The position numbers and the translations under genes are program-made. Below are positions 17,238 to 26,016 of a stretch of DNA of 64,000 nucleotides, one piece after another. How positions within the stretch are numbered: the stretch's first letter is position 1; each line of letters begins with the position of its first letter. The DNA is from Flammeovirga kamogawensis (GTDB lineage Bacteria > Bacteroidota > Bacteroidia > Cytophagales > Flammeovirgaceae): NCBI RefSeq assembly GCF_018736065.1, contig NZ_CP076128.1, positions 2,108,001 to 2,172,000 on the forward strand, in the 5' to 3' direction. The notes beneath the pieces were generated by a model that made no database searches, was not told the origin of the DNA, and saw nothing but the letters and a program-made list of their open reading frames with translations.

Positions 17238-18743
17238 TTAGTCTTCAGAATTAATAATTCTTCGTTGTCTATTTCTAGTTGATTCTTTTCTTGATTGTTC
17301 AATTTCCCTTTTCTTTTCAACAGAACAAGGGTAATCAAATAAGCAGTATTGTTTAATTTGCTCTACAACTACTTGAGGAACCATATTTTCCCAATCTGCA
17401 TCTCCTTTTTTGATTAACTCAAGAACGTTATCCGAAATAATATTTAAGTTTTTAGGATCACAATCTTTCAAATCCTCAATTTTATTATTATCAACCATAG
17501 ATTGGAATAATGCTTTCTGAGAATCTGCTAGATTAATACTATCACTAGTTAGTAACTCATTAGGATTTAATGATTCTCTATCTAATGAAGGGTAAACGTA
17601 AAGTTTAATATTTCTTCCGAATAAGAAACCAAAAGCTTCTAAAATACCTCCTTTAAGATGCTGATAATAATCTGGATTAAAGATATATTCTAAGTTATAT
17701 CTACCAACAGCTACTCCTATTTTCTTACCTCTAGTAAATCTAGAAAGGTAATTAGTTAAGCGGTAATATTCTTGATACTTCGATATCATAACTGTGTACC
17801 CTAAAGAACACAACATATCTACACGATCTAAGAAATCTGTTTCATCTTTCTTTCTATCTTCAGAAATTCTAAGGTTTTCTAAAGTAAGCTCAGAAACTGT
17901 TACTATATTATTTTCATCTACATCTGGATCATTCTTAAAGTGTTCATAAGAACGCTCCATCATATCGATATTTACTTTCGTAATTGGTCTAAATCTACCT
18001 CTTAATACAAGAATATTCTTTTTGTATAAGAAATCTTGAGGTAAAGCAACTTGGCCATCAGGTCCAAACATCGTTGTTTTTGCTAAACCGTTCTTAACCA
18101 ATAATAAACTTAATAATCGGTTATCCACATCCAAGAAATCAGGTCCACTTACACGAACAAAATTGACAATAATTTTATGGATACTCAAACCGTCCATTAA
18201 TGAGCTTAAAAACTCATCTACATTATTAGTTTGATAAAAACATGCATGAATAAGATTAACACCTAAAATACCAATTGTCTCTTGTTGTAAAAGAGGATCA
18301 TTATCTTTTAATTCTACATGTAGAACACATTCATTTGGAATAGAATTAGGGCGAGTTTGAAAACGAAGTCCTAACCAACCATGTCCTTGATTTGTTCTAT
18401 TAAAATTTAATTGTTCAATTGTATCTGCAAACGCAAAAAAGCACGTTTCATCTTTTCTTTTAGGTAAACGCTCTCCAAGAAGTCCGAACTCCTTTTTAAG
18501 CATCCTTTCTACCCTACTTTGACAAACGTACCTTCCTCCAGGCTCAGGCCCATAAATAGCATCTGAAAAAGACATATCGTAAGCCGATATTGTTTTTGCT
18601 ATTGTTCCTGATGCTGCACCCGCCTTAAAAAAATTTGCAGCAACCTCTTGGCCTGCTCCAATTTCGGCTAAAGACCCATATATTGTTGGGTCTAAATTAA
18701 TCTTAAGTGCTTTTTCTTTGGTTGTCAACGTGTTGAACCCCAT
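17238..18743 (-). CDS. Conserved protein of unknown function, 501 aa
   Basis: No signal peptide and no membrane helix; a soluble cytosolic protein is expected. The N-terminus (KALKINLDPTIYGSLAEIGAGQEVAANFFKAG) looks strongly conserved in type, with an SAYDMSFSDAIYG segment near 53. I recall relatives carried in databases under contradictory names, such as TonB receptor or nicotinate-nucleotide adenylyltransferase; neither is supported here, since there is no barrel, plug or HxGH motif. The C-terminus is basic and probably disordered. The gene is single, with a terminator at 17179 and a -7 box at 18926 on the minus strand. Function unknown. Confidence 0.9.
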   Translation of the reverse strand: MGFNTLTTKEKALKINLDPTIYGSLAEIGAGQEVAANFFKAGAASGTIAKTISAYDMSFSDAIYGPEPGGRYVCQSRVERMLKKEFGLLGERLPKRKDETCFFAFADTIEQLNFNRTNQGHGWLGLRFQTRPNSIPNECVLHVELKDNDPLLQQETIGILGVNLIHACFYQTNNVDEFLSSLMDGLSIHKIIVNFVRVSGPDFLDVDNRLLSLLLVKNGLAKTTMFGPDGQVALPQDFLYKKNILVLRGRFRPITKVNIDMMERSYEHFKNDPDVDENNIVTVSELTLENLRISEDRKKDETDFLDRVDMLCSLGYTVMISKYQEYYRLTNYLSRFTRGKKIGVAVGRYNLEYIFNPDYYQHLKGGILEAFGFLFGRNIKLYVYPSLDRESLNPNELLTSDSINLADSQKALFQSMVDNNKIEDLKDCDPKNLNIISDNVLELIKKGDADWENMVPQVVVEQIKQYCLFDYPCSVEKKREIEQSRKESTRNRQRRIINSED

Positions 18744-19055
18744 GATAAATTAAAGAAATTCTTTTATAATGTGTTTAAAATATATGTCTATAAGTTTACA
18801 ACTACCTGTTACGCAAAATTGATATACTTTTAAATTATAGCTACTAATTTTTACATGTATATAAGATGAATTTAGATAGTGTAATGTGGTTTCAAGTTTC
18901 CTTGAAAAAGTTTTTATGTACTCTGCAAATGTAGATGTTTACTTTATAATTTCTACAGTTTTATTAGATTACTCTTATTAATAATGTACAATTCACACTA
19001 ATTAATAAAATATGTACATAAATTGTAAACTATTTAGTATTACAACTGCTTCTAT
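18744..19055 (-). other. 312-bp intergenic region with long leader
   Basis: It holds the promoter of the 501-residue gene and would give a 5' leader of roughly 175 nt. The leader is AT-rich; I saw no strong stem or small ORF with a credible start. Confidence 0.4.
18926..18933 (-). promoter_or_regulatory. -7 box for the 501-aa protein gene
   Basis: CAAATGTA on plus is TACATTTG on minus, a perfect TAnnTTTG. No clear TTG at -33. Confidence 0.45.
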
Positions 19056-21152
19056 TTAGAAACCTCCATGTAGTTTTCGGATAATCCATTCAGAAAAAAG
19101 TAATATAAACATCAAGCCCAAAATCCACATATTTGAACCTAATTCTTTATATTTTTCTTCAGCATGAATTCTCTGACTTGCTTTATTTGTGGCCAATAAA
19201 TCAGATAAGCCACTCAGCTCGTCTGCATTATAATACATCCCTCCAGACTTATCAGCAACCCCACGTAGTAAAGAGAAATTTGCAGTTGGGTTAAGAGCTT
19301 CTAATGCCATTTCTTTAACAGCAAAACTTCCAGTAGAATACTCTTTCTTTCCATCAATCTCTGTTGATGCTACAAAAGAATAAACCCCTTCAGCCAAGTC
19401 AGATAAATGATATTTAAAATATGGTGCAGAATTTAAGTACGTAAAGGATGTCGTTTCTCCTTTTTCATTTTTAACTACTAAATCTATGGTATGCCCATAA
19501 ATTGATTCATAAATATCATTATAAACTTCAGTTTCTATCACTACATCTTCAATATCAGAATATTCTGAATTTGTTGTATTTACTCTAAACCTACGTTTAT
19601 CTGTTTTTGTTGACAAGTATTGAACAACTTTACTTATTAATTCATCAGTTGCTTGCTCATCAGATTGTAAAAAACTTTCTTGTAAACGCCACTTCCATAA
19701 ACCAGTTCCTACTAGTACTGCAGATTTCACACCTCCAGTTTCACCTAAAATAAGTAAAGGTTTAGAAGTTTTCACTGCTCCTATTTGTTGATATATTAAT
19801 GCTGTTCCTGATTTCAGTTTATATTCACCAAAAGGAACCTCGATAGGCGACATTTTTTCTATCAGTTGTTTTTTATCTGATGGAAAAGTAAAGAAAGAAA
19901 ACTTATCATCGAAAGCTGCTGTAACTTTATCTTTCTGACCTCTATATCCTTCAATGCTTAATAAAGAATTCATTTTATTAAATGCATTGATATCCGTTCT
20001 GTCTCCTACTATATACCAAAAAGGTATCTGCTTTTTAGCCAAATCCTTAAGTAAAAGAGCTGCTTTACGTTTTACGTTAGGGTATTCATGTAAAATCACT
20101 AAATCATACTTAGAGTTTTTATCATATCCCTTACCATTTTTAAGTTTAATTCCTGGAATATATACGTGTAATTCGTAGTTTTTATTACTTTCTATACCTG
20201 CTCGTATTGCTTTAATATCTGGGTGAGGTGCATTTGCTACTAAAAGAATTTTTTCTTTCCCTTCAATCACCTCAATATAAATTGATTTCGTGTTGTTTTC
20301 TGTAGAGAATTCCCCATCTAATGCCTTTGCACTTACTGTAAATTTTTGATACCCCTTTTTCTTGGCATCAACAGTAAACTTAACTTGCTCAAATCCTTTT
20401 TCGCTATTTATTTTATATCGCTTTTTAGCAATCTTTCTTCCTCTAGAAGACAAAGTAACTTCTACCTCTTTCCCCATAAACCCCTCATTTACTATTTCTG
20501 CTATTACAGGAAATTTATTACCTAAATAAGCTATTTTATTAGCATAAACTTCTTTTACTTGTAAATCAATCTGTGGGATTGTGTCTCCAATTCCTACCGT
20601 ATAAATTGGCACTACAGATGGCACAAATAAAGGCGAAAATCCTTGGTTAAAAATACCATCAGTCACTAATGCTATTCCCGCTAGGTTTTCATGTTCGTTT
20701 ACTTCTTCTAATTTTTGAATTGATTTACTTATGTTAGTCACCTTATAATCAAATTCTAAAGATGCTAAATCATTTTCTTCAATTTTATCACCTGCAAGGT
20801 TATAGAATTTTGTATCGTAACCTTCTTCTTTTATTCTATCTGCCGTATTAACTAATGATTCTAAAAGATTATTTAAATTCTCTTTAGTAACAGTAGCCTT
20901 CATCGACTCAGAATTGTCTATCACAAAAGAAATAATAGGTTTTTCAAAATATCTTTCAATACTTTTAAACATAGGGTCTAAGAGTAAAAATACTACTACA
21001 GAAAGCACTGAAAATCTCAATAGAATTAGTATCCTATTTATAGATATAGACCAAACCTGTTTCTTTGTATAAAAAAAATAAGTAGCTAAAGCACAACTAA
21101 GGATGCCAAAAAACATCCACCACCAAGAGTATTCTATATAAAGTCCGTTCAT
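19056..21152 (-). CDS. VWA-domain membrane protein
   Basis: 698 residues. Two N-terminal membrane helices (about 9-28 and 40-58) are followed by a von Willebrand A domain with the MIDAS motif DNSES at 79-83. The central region has beta-sandwich segments (about 195-290 and 520-625), and a final membrane helix sits at about 672-690 with a short basic end. The layout matches BatA/BatB-like and glutamine-amidotransferase-like membrane proteins of Bacteroidota that probably assemble protein complexes in the periplasm. No MoxR ATPase or Bat partners are adjacent, so the gene stands alone. ATG at 21152. Confidence 0.85.
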   Translation of the reverse strand: MNGLYIEYSWWWMFFGILSCALATYFFYTKKQVWSISINRILILLRFSVLSVVVFLLLDPMFKSIERYFEKPIISFVIDNSESMKATVTKENLNNLLESLVNTADRIKEEGYDTKFYNLAGDKIEENDLASLEFDYKVTNISKSIQKLEEVNEHENLAGIALVTDGIFNQGFSPLFVPSVVPIYTVGIGDTIPQIDLQVKEVYANKIAYLGNKFPVIAEIVNEGFMGKEVEVTLSSRGRKIAKKRYKINSEKGFEQVKFTVDAKKKGYQKFTVSAKALDGEFSTENNTKSIYIEVIEGKEKILLVANAPHPDIKAIRAGIESNKNYELHVYIPGIKLKNGKGYDKNSKYDLVILHEYPNVKRKAALLLKDLAKKQIPFWYIVGDRTDINAFNKMNSLLSIEGYRGQKDKVTAAFDDKFSFFTFPSDKKQLIEKMSPIEVPFGEYKLKSGTALIYQQIGAVKTSKPLLILGETGGVKSAVLVGTGLWKWRLQESFLQSDEQATDELISKVVQYLSTKTDKRRFRVNTTNSEYSDIEDVVIETEVYNDIYESIYGHTIDLVVKNEKGETTSFTYLNSAPYFKYHLSDLAEGVYSFVASTEIDGKKEYSTGSFAVKEMALEALNPTANFSLLRGVADKSGGMYYNADELSGLSDLLATNKASQRIHAEEKYKELGSNMWILGLMFILLFSEWIIRKLHGGF

Positions 21153-21326
21153 GGATATATTGAAGTATTTCTAATTAGTTATCACATCATTTATTAAAAA
21201 TGATAAGAGGCTAAGGTTAAAATAGAAGCATTCACGCTAACTATAGTGTTACATTACTAAAAGTTAAACGCTACAAAGAAGTAAAGCAATTAAATAGGCT
21301 ATTAATTTTAGTATTATAATAGAAAG

Positions 21327-22097
21327 TTACAATTCATTGATATCTTTTGATACTTCTAAAACATTTTCTTTCACTTTCTCTAAAAGTAGTTTACCACCTC
21401 CTACAAACGACGGGGGCAAATTATACATACCACTTATAGCATATTCCTGCACAATACTATTTGTTGAATTTAATTGATAATAAAATTTCACAACAACTGA
21501 ATATGCATTTGTTTTACGCATCATTACTCTAGAAAACTCTTTACAAGATCTATAGCTCATTTTATTTGGATAATAAACTACTCCTCCTATTTCTAGCTCT
21601 CCGTAATTATCAAGAATTTTTTGTTGGTATTCGTTCTCTACTTCCAATGGGTGGATTATTTCCTCAGAAAAAATAAATGATGGAGCCATTGTCGTTCCCT
21701 CAGCTTTATAGCTTTTAGGCTTCACTTCTGTAATAGTATAAGACGGAAATGTTCTCTTTAAAAAAGGAATGCAAAGCAATAATGAGTCGCTAAAAAAAGT
21801 AATTGGTTTATCTATAAAATAAACTGAACGGGATAACATTTTGTATTCTCCTATTGCAAAATCTGAAGTAACAAAAGTATCAAAACATGGTTTATCATCA
21901 GAAAATTTTGCTGTTGTAGGTGTTATAGGTTTACCATTTTCAGTATATAATGCTCCATATACAAAAATGGACTTATCGTGAGTTTCATCAATTGAAAGAG
22001 AAAAATCAATAGTTGTTTTCTCTTTAATAATCACATCTTGCCCCCAACTAACAAATGATGATGCAACTATTATTAGGGATATAAATAGCTTTTTCAA
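21327..22097 (-). CDS. Exported hypothetical protein, 256 aa, TTG start
   Basis: The only sensible start is TTG at 22097, seven bases after the stop of the upstream gene. It gives a good signal peptide (MKKLFISLIIVASSFVSWGQ). The mature part is beta-rich with no recognised domain; it includes a YYPNKMSYRSCKEF segment near 185 that could be an energy-transducer (TonB C-terminal-like) remnant. Tight spacing indicates the last gene of an operon with the two small membrane proteins and LptC. A periplasmic location is expected; function unknown. Confidence 0.8.
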   Translation of the reverse strand: MKKLFISLIIVASSFVSWGQDVIIKEKTTIDFSLSIDETHDKSIFVYGALYTENGKPITPTTAKFSDDKPCFDTFVTSDFAIGEYKMLSRSVYFIDKPITFFSDSLLLCIPFLKRTFPSYTITEVKPKSYKAEGTTMAPSFIFSEEIIHPLEVENEYQQKILDNYGELEIGGVVYYPNKMSYRSCKEFSRVMMRKTNAYSVVVKFYYQLNSTNSIVQEYAISGMYNLPPSFVGGGKLLLEKVKENVLEVSKDINEL

Positions 22098-22104
22098 TAA
22101 AGTA

Positions 22105-22302
22105 TTATTCCATGTTTTTCATGATCAGTAATATCGATCTTGTAATGTAAGTAACTATAAAAGCTACAATCATTCCTTGAAAGAAATAACCTGATTGAGG
22201 TTCTTCTTGAATTACATACATGATTCCGAAAAATACAGGTATATAGCCTATCACAAAGAATAGGAAGAATTTTGCCTCGCGTTTGATTGTTTTTAAGCTC
22301 AT
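22105..22302 (-). CDS. Small membrane protein, 65 aa
   Basis: Two hydrophobic segments (about 11-31 and 39-60) separated by a short polar loop (QEEPQSG). The start ATG overlaps the stop of the upstream gene by one base (TAATG), so translation is coupled. A longer overlapping frame at 22094-22345 on the same strand lacks membrane-protein character and is rejected. It may act with the 68-residue neighbour as a two-component membrane unit. No family recognised. Confidence 0.8.
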   Translation of the reverse strand: MSLKTIKREAKFFLFFVIGYIPVFFGIMYVIQEEPQSGYFFQGMIVAFIVTYITRSILLIMKNME

Positions 22303-22508
22303 TATTTCTTTTTCTTGGTAGTTGATTTAGAAGAAGCCGCAGCATCTTTTTTTTGCTCTTCCATCTTTTTTACATATTGAATACCTAAAAAGCAAGCTCC
22401 AGAAAGCATAAATAGCCAATAACTACTTGGTATTCCATAATAAAAAGATTGGTGTACCCCAATAATGAAAAAGGCAGCACCAAGTGCCACCAATAATGTA
22501 ATTTTCAT
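22302..22508 (-). CDS. Small membrane protein with Lys-rich tail, 68 aa
   Basis: Two membrane helices (about 2-18 and 28-46) followed by a charged cytoplasmic tail ending in STTKKKK. It starts 14 bp after lptC, and its stop overlaps the start of the next gene by one base. Position in the lptC operon suggests an envelope role, but no family was recognised. Confidence 0.8.
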   Translation of the reverse strand: MKITLLVALGAAFFIIGVHQSFYYGIPSSYWLFMLSGACFLGIQYVKKMEEQKKDAAASSKSTTKKKK

Positions 22509-22522
22509 ATTTTTTACTCTGC

Positions 22523-23068
22523 TTATTCTACAAAAACAGAACCTTCAATATCTAAAATTTCGTACTCTTCAGGGTTATTTTGATTTGCTCTCATACCCTT
22601 ACCTGTTACAATTTCATCTTCAGTAGTAATCTTCACTCGATCATCAGTGAAAATATCACCATTTTCTTTATTGAAATGTAGCGTATCTGTTTCTAATTTC
22701 TGTCCTTTTTTATAGTCATCAAGCACTACATTACCATAAACAGTATAAAGTGTGCTATCTGCCGTATAAATTGCACTATCTGCAACTAAATGAGATGATT
22801 CAGAAAGATCTTCTTCATCAAAAGTAACAATATCAATTCCTTCAGGATAACGCTCGTTACCATTTTTGTAACGCATTTGTACTTTTGCCTTTAATCTATT
22901 CTTAGGAATAGCATCTTCTGTATGGACCGTTTCAATATTAAAAGCAGTAAAATCGGGAGTTTCTGTTCCCATTACTATTTCTCTTGCTTCTCTTTTCGTA
23001 CGTGTCTTAGAACCACATGAAAATAGGGTTACTGATACGATTGCTAAAATTAATATTTTCTTTATCAT
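22523..23068 (-). CDS. lptC: LptC-like LPS export lipoprotein
   Basis: 181 residues with a lipoprotein signal ending LFSCGSK (lipid-modified Cys18). The mature domain shows the LptC/OstA-type repeating beta pattern: ADSAIYTADSTLYTVYGNVVLDDYKKGQKLETDTLHFNKENGDIFTDD. LptC takes LPS from the LptBFG transporter and passes it to the LptA bridge. In E. coli it is anchored by a helix; a lipid anchor is common in Bacteroidota. ATG at 23068. First gene of a tight four-gene set. Confidence 0.85.
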   Translation of the reverse strand: MIKKILILAIVSVTLFSCGSKTRTKREAREIVMGTETPDFTAFNIETVHTEDAIPKNRLKAKVQMRYKNGNERYPEGIDIVTFDEEDLSESSHLVADSAIYTADSTLYTVYGNVVLDDYKKGQKLETDTLHFNKENGDIFTDDRVKITTEDEIVTGKGMRANQNNPEEYEILDIEGSVFVE

Positions 23069-23163
23069 TGTCTGTCTTTGATTTATGTCTAAACGCTTGA
23101 CTTTACAAAAATATACATAAGATTTATCTTTACGTGTAGATTAACAGTATTTTAGTTTTTCTA

Positions 23164-25983
23164 CTAGTTTCTTCTATCAATTGTGTGTATTTCTGCTGTT
23201 TTTTGGAACGATGTGATTAAAATAAATTTCTGTATATCCGAATTGTAGAACATTGTCACTTCATTTTCATTTCGTATCGGCTTCTCCAAATAAGGCTTTC
23301 CATTAATATAAAATAGATACGTTTTACGATTCGAAGGGAAAGTAATTGCTACAATTTCAGCATCAATACCAAAATCAAAATACTGAGCAATTGCTTCTGA
23401 TTCTTCTTTAAAACGATGATTGAAAAGTACTTTTCCTGCTCTATCACGGATGGTAACTTTACCTTGAATTTGTTCCATAATTACCCAAGATCTACCTTTC
23501 GCTTCATCTTTCAATAAATCAAAAGATCTTCCGTAAGCACGATCTCCAAATTTATCTCTTCTTAATACTTCTCCTCTACCATTTACTTCAATAACATCAC
23601 CAATACTAGTTAAGAATGTTATTGTCGATCTTTCTAATGTCGCGTCTTCAGTTATAAATAATTGAGGAGAAACTTCTTCTTTAAAAAGCATAGGAAATCC
23701 ATTTACATATTCACCTAACTCTGTAAAAACAATAAGTTTACCTAACTCAGATAAGGTAACTACATAGTTCTTACCATTTGCTTCGAAACTATGAGGTGGT
23801 AAAACTAAACGTTCTAAAGTTTTTTGAGGTAACCAATTTCCTTTTAAATTCCCTTTTCTATCTAAGCCATAAATATTTCCTAAAGTATCTGTAGCTAAGA
23901 TAATACCGTCTGTATCTTGTAATAACTCAGAACTACCTTTTACTCTCCAAGGCAACCAATTTGTAAACTCTACTTGAGAATAAAATGGTAATTGAATAGG
24001 ATAACCAGATAAATAAACTCCATTTTTATCAATTTGTAATACCTGATTGTTCTGACTAATAAATAGTGAAGGAACAGAATTATTTGTCCATACTAAAACT
24101 GGTTTAGCATGAATAATTGAATCAAATTCATGATAATATATAGTATCACCAGTAAAAGAATAGCCTTCTAGAACATTTTCTTTGTCGATTAAGACCATTC
24201 CTTTTTCCTCTCCATATAAGTTTTTATAAATTAATGGAGGCATCTGAAGATTATCACCCATAGTTTTAGATAAAATCTTTTGAGATGATTTTGGTTTATC
24301 TTCGCGCAATTTCCCACTAAATAAGCCCGCAATTTCAAACCTATCTTTTGATAAAGACCAAACTTGAAAATTAAGGCTTAAAATCAATTGTCTATGCTTT
24401 TCTAAATAAGATTTATACGTGTTTGAAAGACTATGAAGAATACCAGCCCAAGAAGATTCTGCATTAAAAACAACACTTGCTTCTGATGGTGTATTCACTA
24501 ACTTATTAATTAATACTTGGTACCTCTTCTGAGTTGTCCATCTTCGTTTAGCAAGCCAATCGTCGAGCCATTGAGTTAAAGTTGGTAAGTCTCCGCCTGT
24601 TATCACAAAATTATTTAACCTTAATAAATAGGTTGCTTGATGTTGTTCTGAAAAGCTTTTACCTCCAATTACTCTCGTTAAATTTGCAATCGGAAATCTA
24701 TATATTGTAAAACCATGACGGCCTATCAATTTTACTTTTTCAGAATTCTCATATTCATAGTCTTTTCTAAGTTGATTGATTGTTTCATCAAATTGCATTT
24801 CATCTTTTAATTGGAAAAAATACAAATGTTCCCATTTCCCACCATCAACATTTGTAATAGTAGTTTGAACAATATCTCCATTTAACTCATTTATAAATGC
24901 CTCTGAATTGAAGCCCTTTTCTTTAAAAGTTTGAATTAAATTATCTGTAGTCTCTTTTTCCTCTTGAGAATCGAAATTAATTGCATGATCTACAAATTCT
25001 TGAATCTTAGAAGTATTCCAACGTCTATAAAAAGCGATATCGTCTACCATAAATTTATAAACTTCATCTTTACTATTTGATAAAGATGAAAAAACCGCAT
25101 TTTGGAAAGAATCTTTTGGCAATGAATTATAGTTTTGAATACGAACCTCATTCGGTCTTTCTACAGTACTTTTTACCATCATACCATTAGAAAACTCTTC
25201 TAAAGATGGAAATGGATGCTCCGTACCAAGATCTGTCATTCTTTTAAACCAGTGAACTACAGAAGAAGGTCGAATCCAAACATTCACACCATCAGGCAAT
25301 TGATTACCAGTAGATACTTTTGAGAGTTTTGTGTTTAAATTACCAAAGTAATAATCATCATAAAATTTCTCACCATTGTTTCGAATTGCTTCCTCAATCC
25401 ATAAAGCATCAGTAGAAGCCACTAAGAAGTTTCTAATTTTTGAAACGCTAAGTAATTGCTTCCCTAGTTTATATTCATGTACATCAACCCCTTTATATTG
25501 TCTTGTATACGATTTGTCTTTTAATGCGGTAAGCTGTGAAAATGGATCTAAATAAACCCTTTCATCCATTGGAATATAAATAGACCAAGAGAATGGCTTA
25601 CTACCTGTAGAGTTTACAGAGATATAAACTTTTCCTTTTACACCAAGAAATTGATTTTGAATTGCAGAATCGGCAATAACTAAAAGACTATCTAAAGTTT
25701 TAAATGCGGTAGTTCCACCGTCCAGAACTTTAATAGCAGTAACTAACTCAGAAGAATCTAAAACTGAAATTGTTTGCTTAGGGGTTGTGGTTTCAATTAA
25801 AGCAATTGATTCACTTGCTACAACATGCCAAATATCTGTCTCATAAGATTTTTTTCTAGTAAGATCTAAGAAATAAAACCCTATAAAAAAGAATATTAAT
25901 GCTAAAAATTGCGTAATCGCGAGCTTTTGCTTGATTGATAAATTGATAAGACTCTTTGCGTTTAGTTTGATAAAAAATACTTC
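23164..25983 (-). CDS. Membrane-anchored DUF3352-like protein, start unresolved
   Basis: Reading from the first ATG (25569) gives 801 residues, but the frame stays open and convincingly coding for about 138 more codons, up to a TGA at 25984-25986. This extension holds a membrane helix (LAITQFLALIFFFIGFYF) and a domain opening with ASESIALIETTTP, typical of the DUF3352-like family, so the ATG at 25569 is internal. The extension contains no in-frame ATG, GTG or TTG. The nearest ATG lies just beyond two in-frame TGA codons. Either a non-standard codon is used or an indel in the T6 run at 25972-25977 hides a TTG start at 25996. The C-terminal half has propeller-like repeats. Directly downstream of dnaA. 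Confidence 0.75.
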   Translation of the reverse strand, partial: EVFFIKLNAKSLINLSIKQKLAITQFLALIFFFIGFYFLDLTRKKSYETDIWHVVASESIALIETTTPKQTISVLDSSELVTAIKVLDGGTTAFKTLDSLLVIADSAIQNQFLGVKGKVYISVNSTGSKPFSWSIYIPMDERVYLDPFSQLTALKDKSYTRQYKGVDVHEYKLGKQLLSVSKIRNFLVASTDALWIEEAIRNNGEKFYDDYYFGNLNTKLSKVSTGNQLPDGVNVWIRPSSVVHWFKRMTDLGTEHPFPSLEEFSNGMMVKSTVERPNEVRIQNYNSLPKDSFQNAVFSSLSNSKDEVYKFMVDDIAFYRRWNTSKIQEFVDHAINFDSQEEKETTDNLIQTFKEKGFNSEAFINELNGDIVQTTITNVDGGKWEHLYFFQLKDEMQFDETINQLRKDYEYENSEKVKLIGRHGFTIYRFPIANLTRVIGGKSFSEQHQATYLLRLNNFVITGGDLPTLTQWLDDWLAKRRWTTQKRYQVLINKLVNTPSEASVVFNAESSWAGILHSLSNTYKSYLEKHRQLILSLNFQVWSLSKDRFEIAGLFSGKLREDKPKSSQKILSKTMGDNLQMPPLIYKNLYGEEKGMVLIDKENVLEGYSFTGDTIYYHEFDSIIHAKPVLVWTNNSVPSLFISQNNQVLQIDKNGVYLSGYPIQLPFYSQVEFTNWLPWRVKGSSELLQDTDGIILATDTLGNIYGLDRKGNLKGNWLPQKTLERLVLPPHSFEANGKNYVVTLSELGKLIVFTELGEYVNGFPMLFKEEVSPQLFITEDATLERSTITFLTSIGDVIEVNGRGEVLRRDKFGDRAYGRSFDLLKDEAKGRSWVIMEQIQGKVTIRDRAGKVLFNHRFKEESEAIAQYFDFGIDAEIVAITFPSNRKTYLFYINGKPYLEKPIRNENEVTMFYNSDIQKFILITSFQKTAEIHTIDRRN

Positions 25984-26016
25984 TCAGAAGAATCAAACCA
26001 TAAAGTAAAGTGCTAA

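Noticed and set aside
21328-21336. Extra LytTR half-sites (also at 18988 and in CDS at 1464)
   Set aside because: Single TACAATTCA copies without a partner 21 bp away; expected by chance in AT-rich DNA.
22094-22345. 83-codon minus-strand frame
   Set aside because: It overlaps two clearly better small membrane-protein frames that are linked by a stop-start overlap; its own product is Arg- and Cys-rich without family character.
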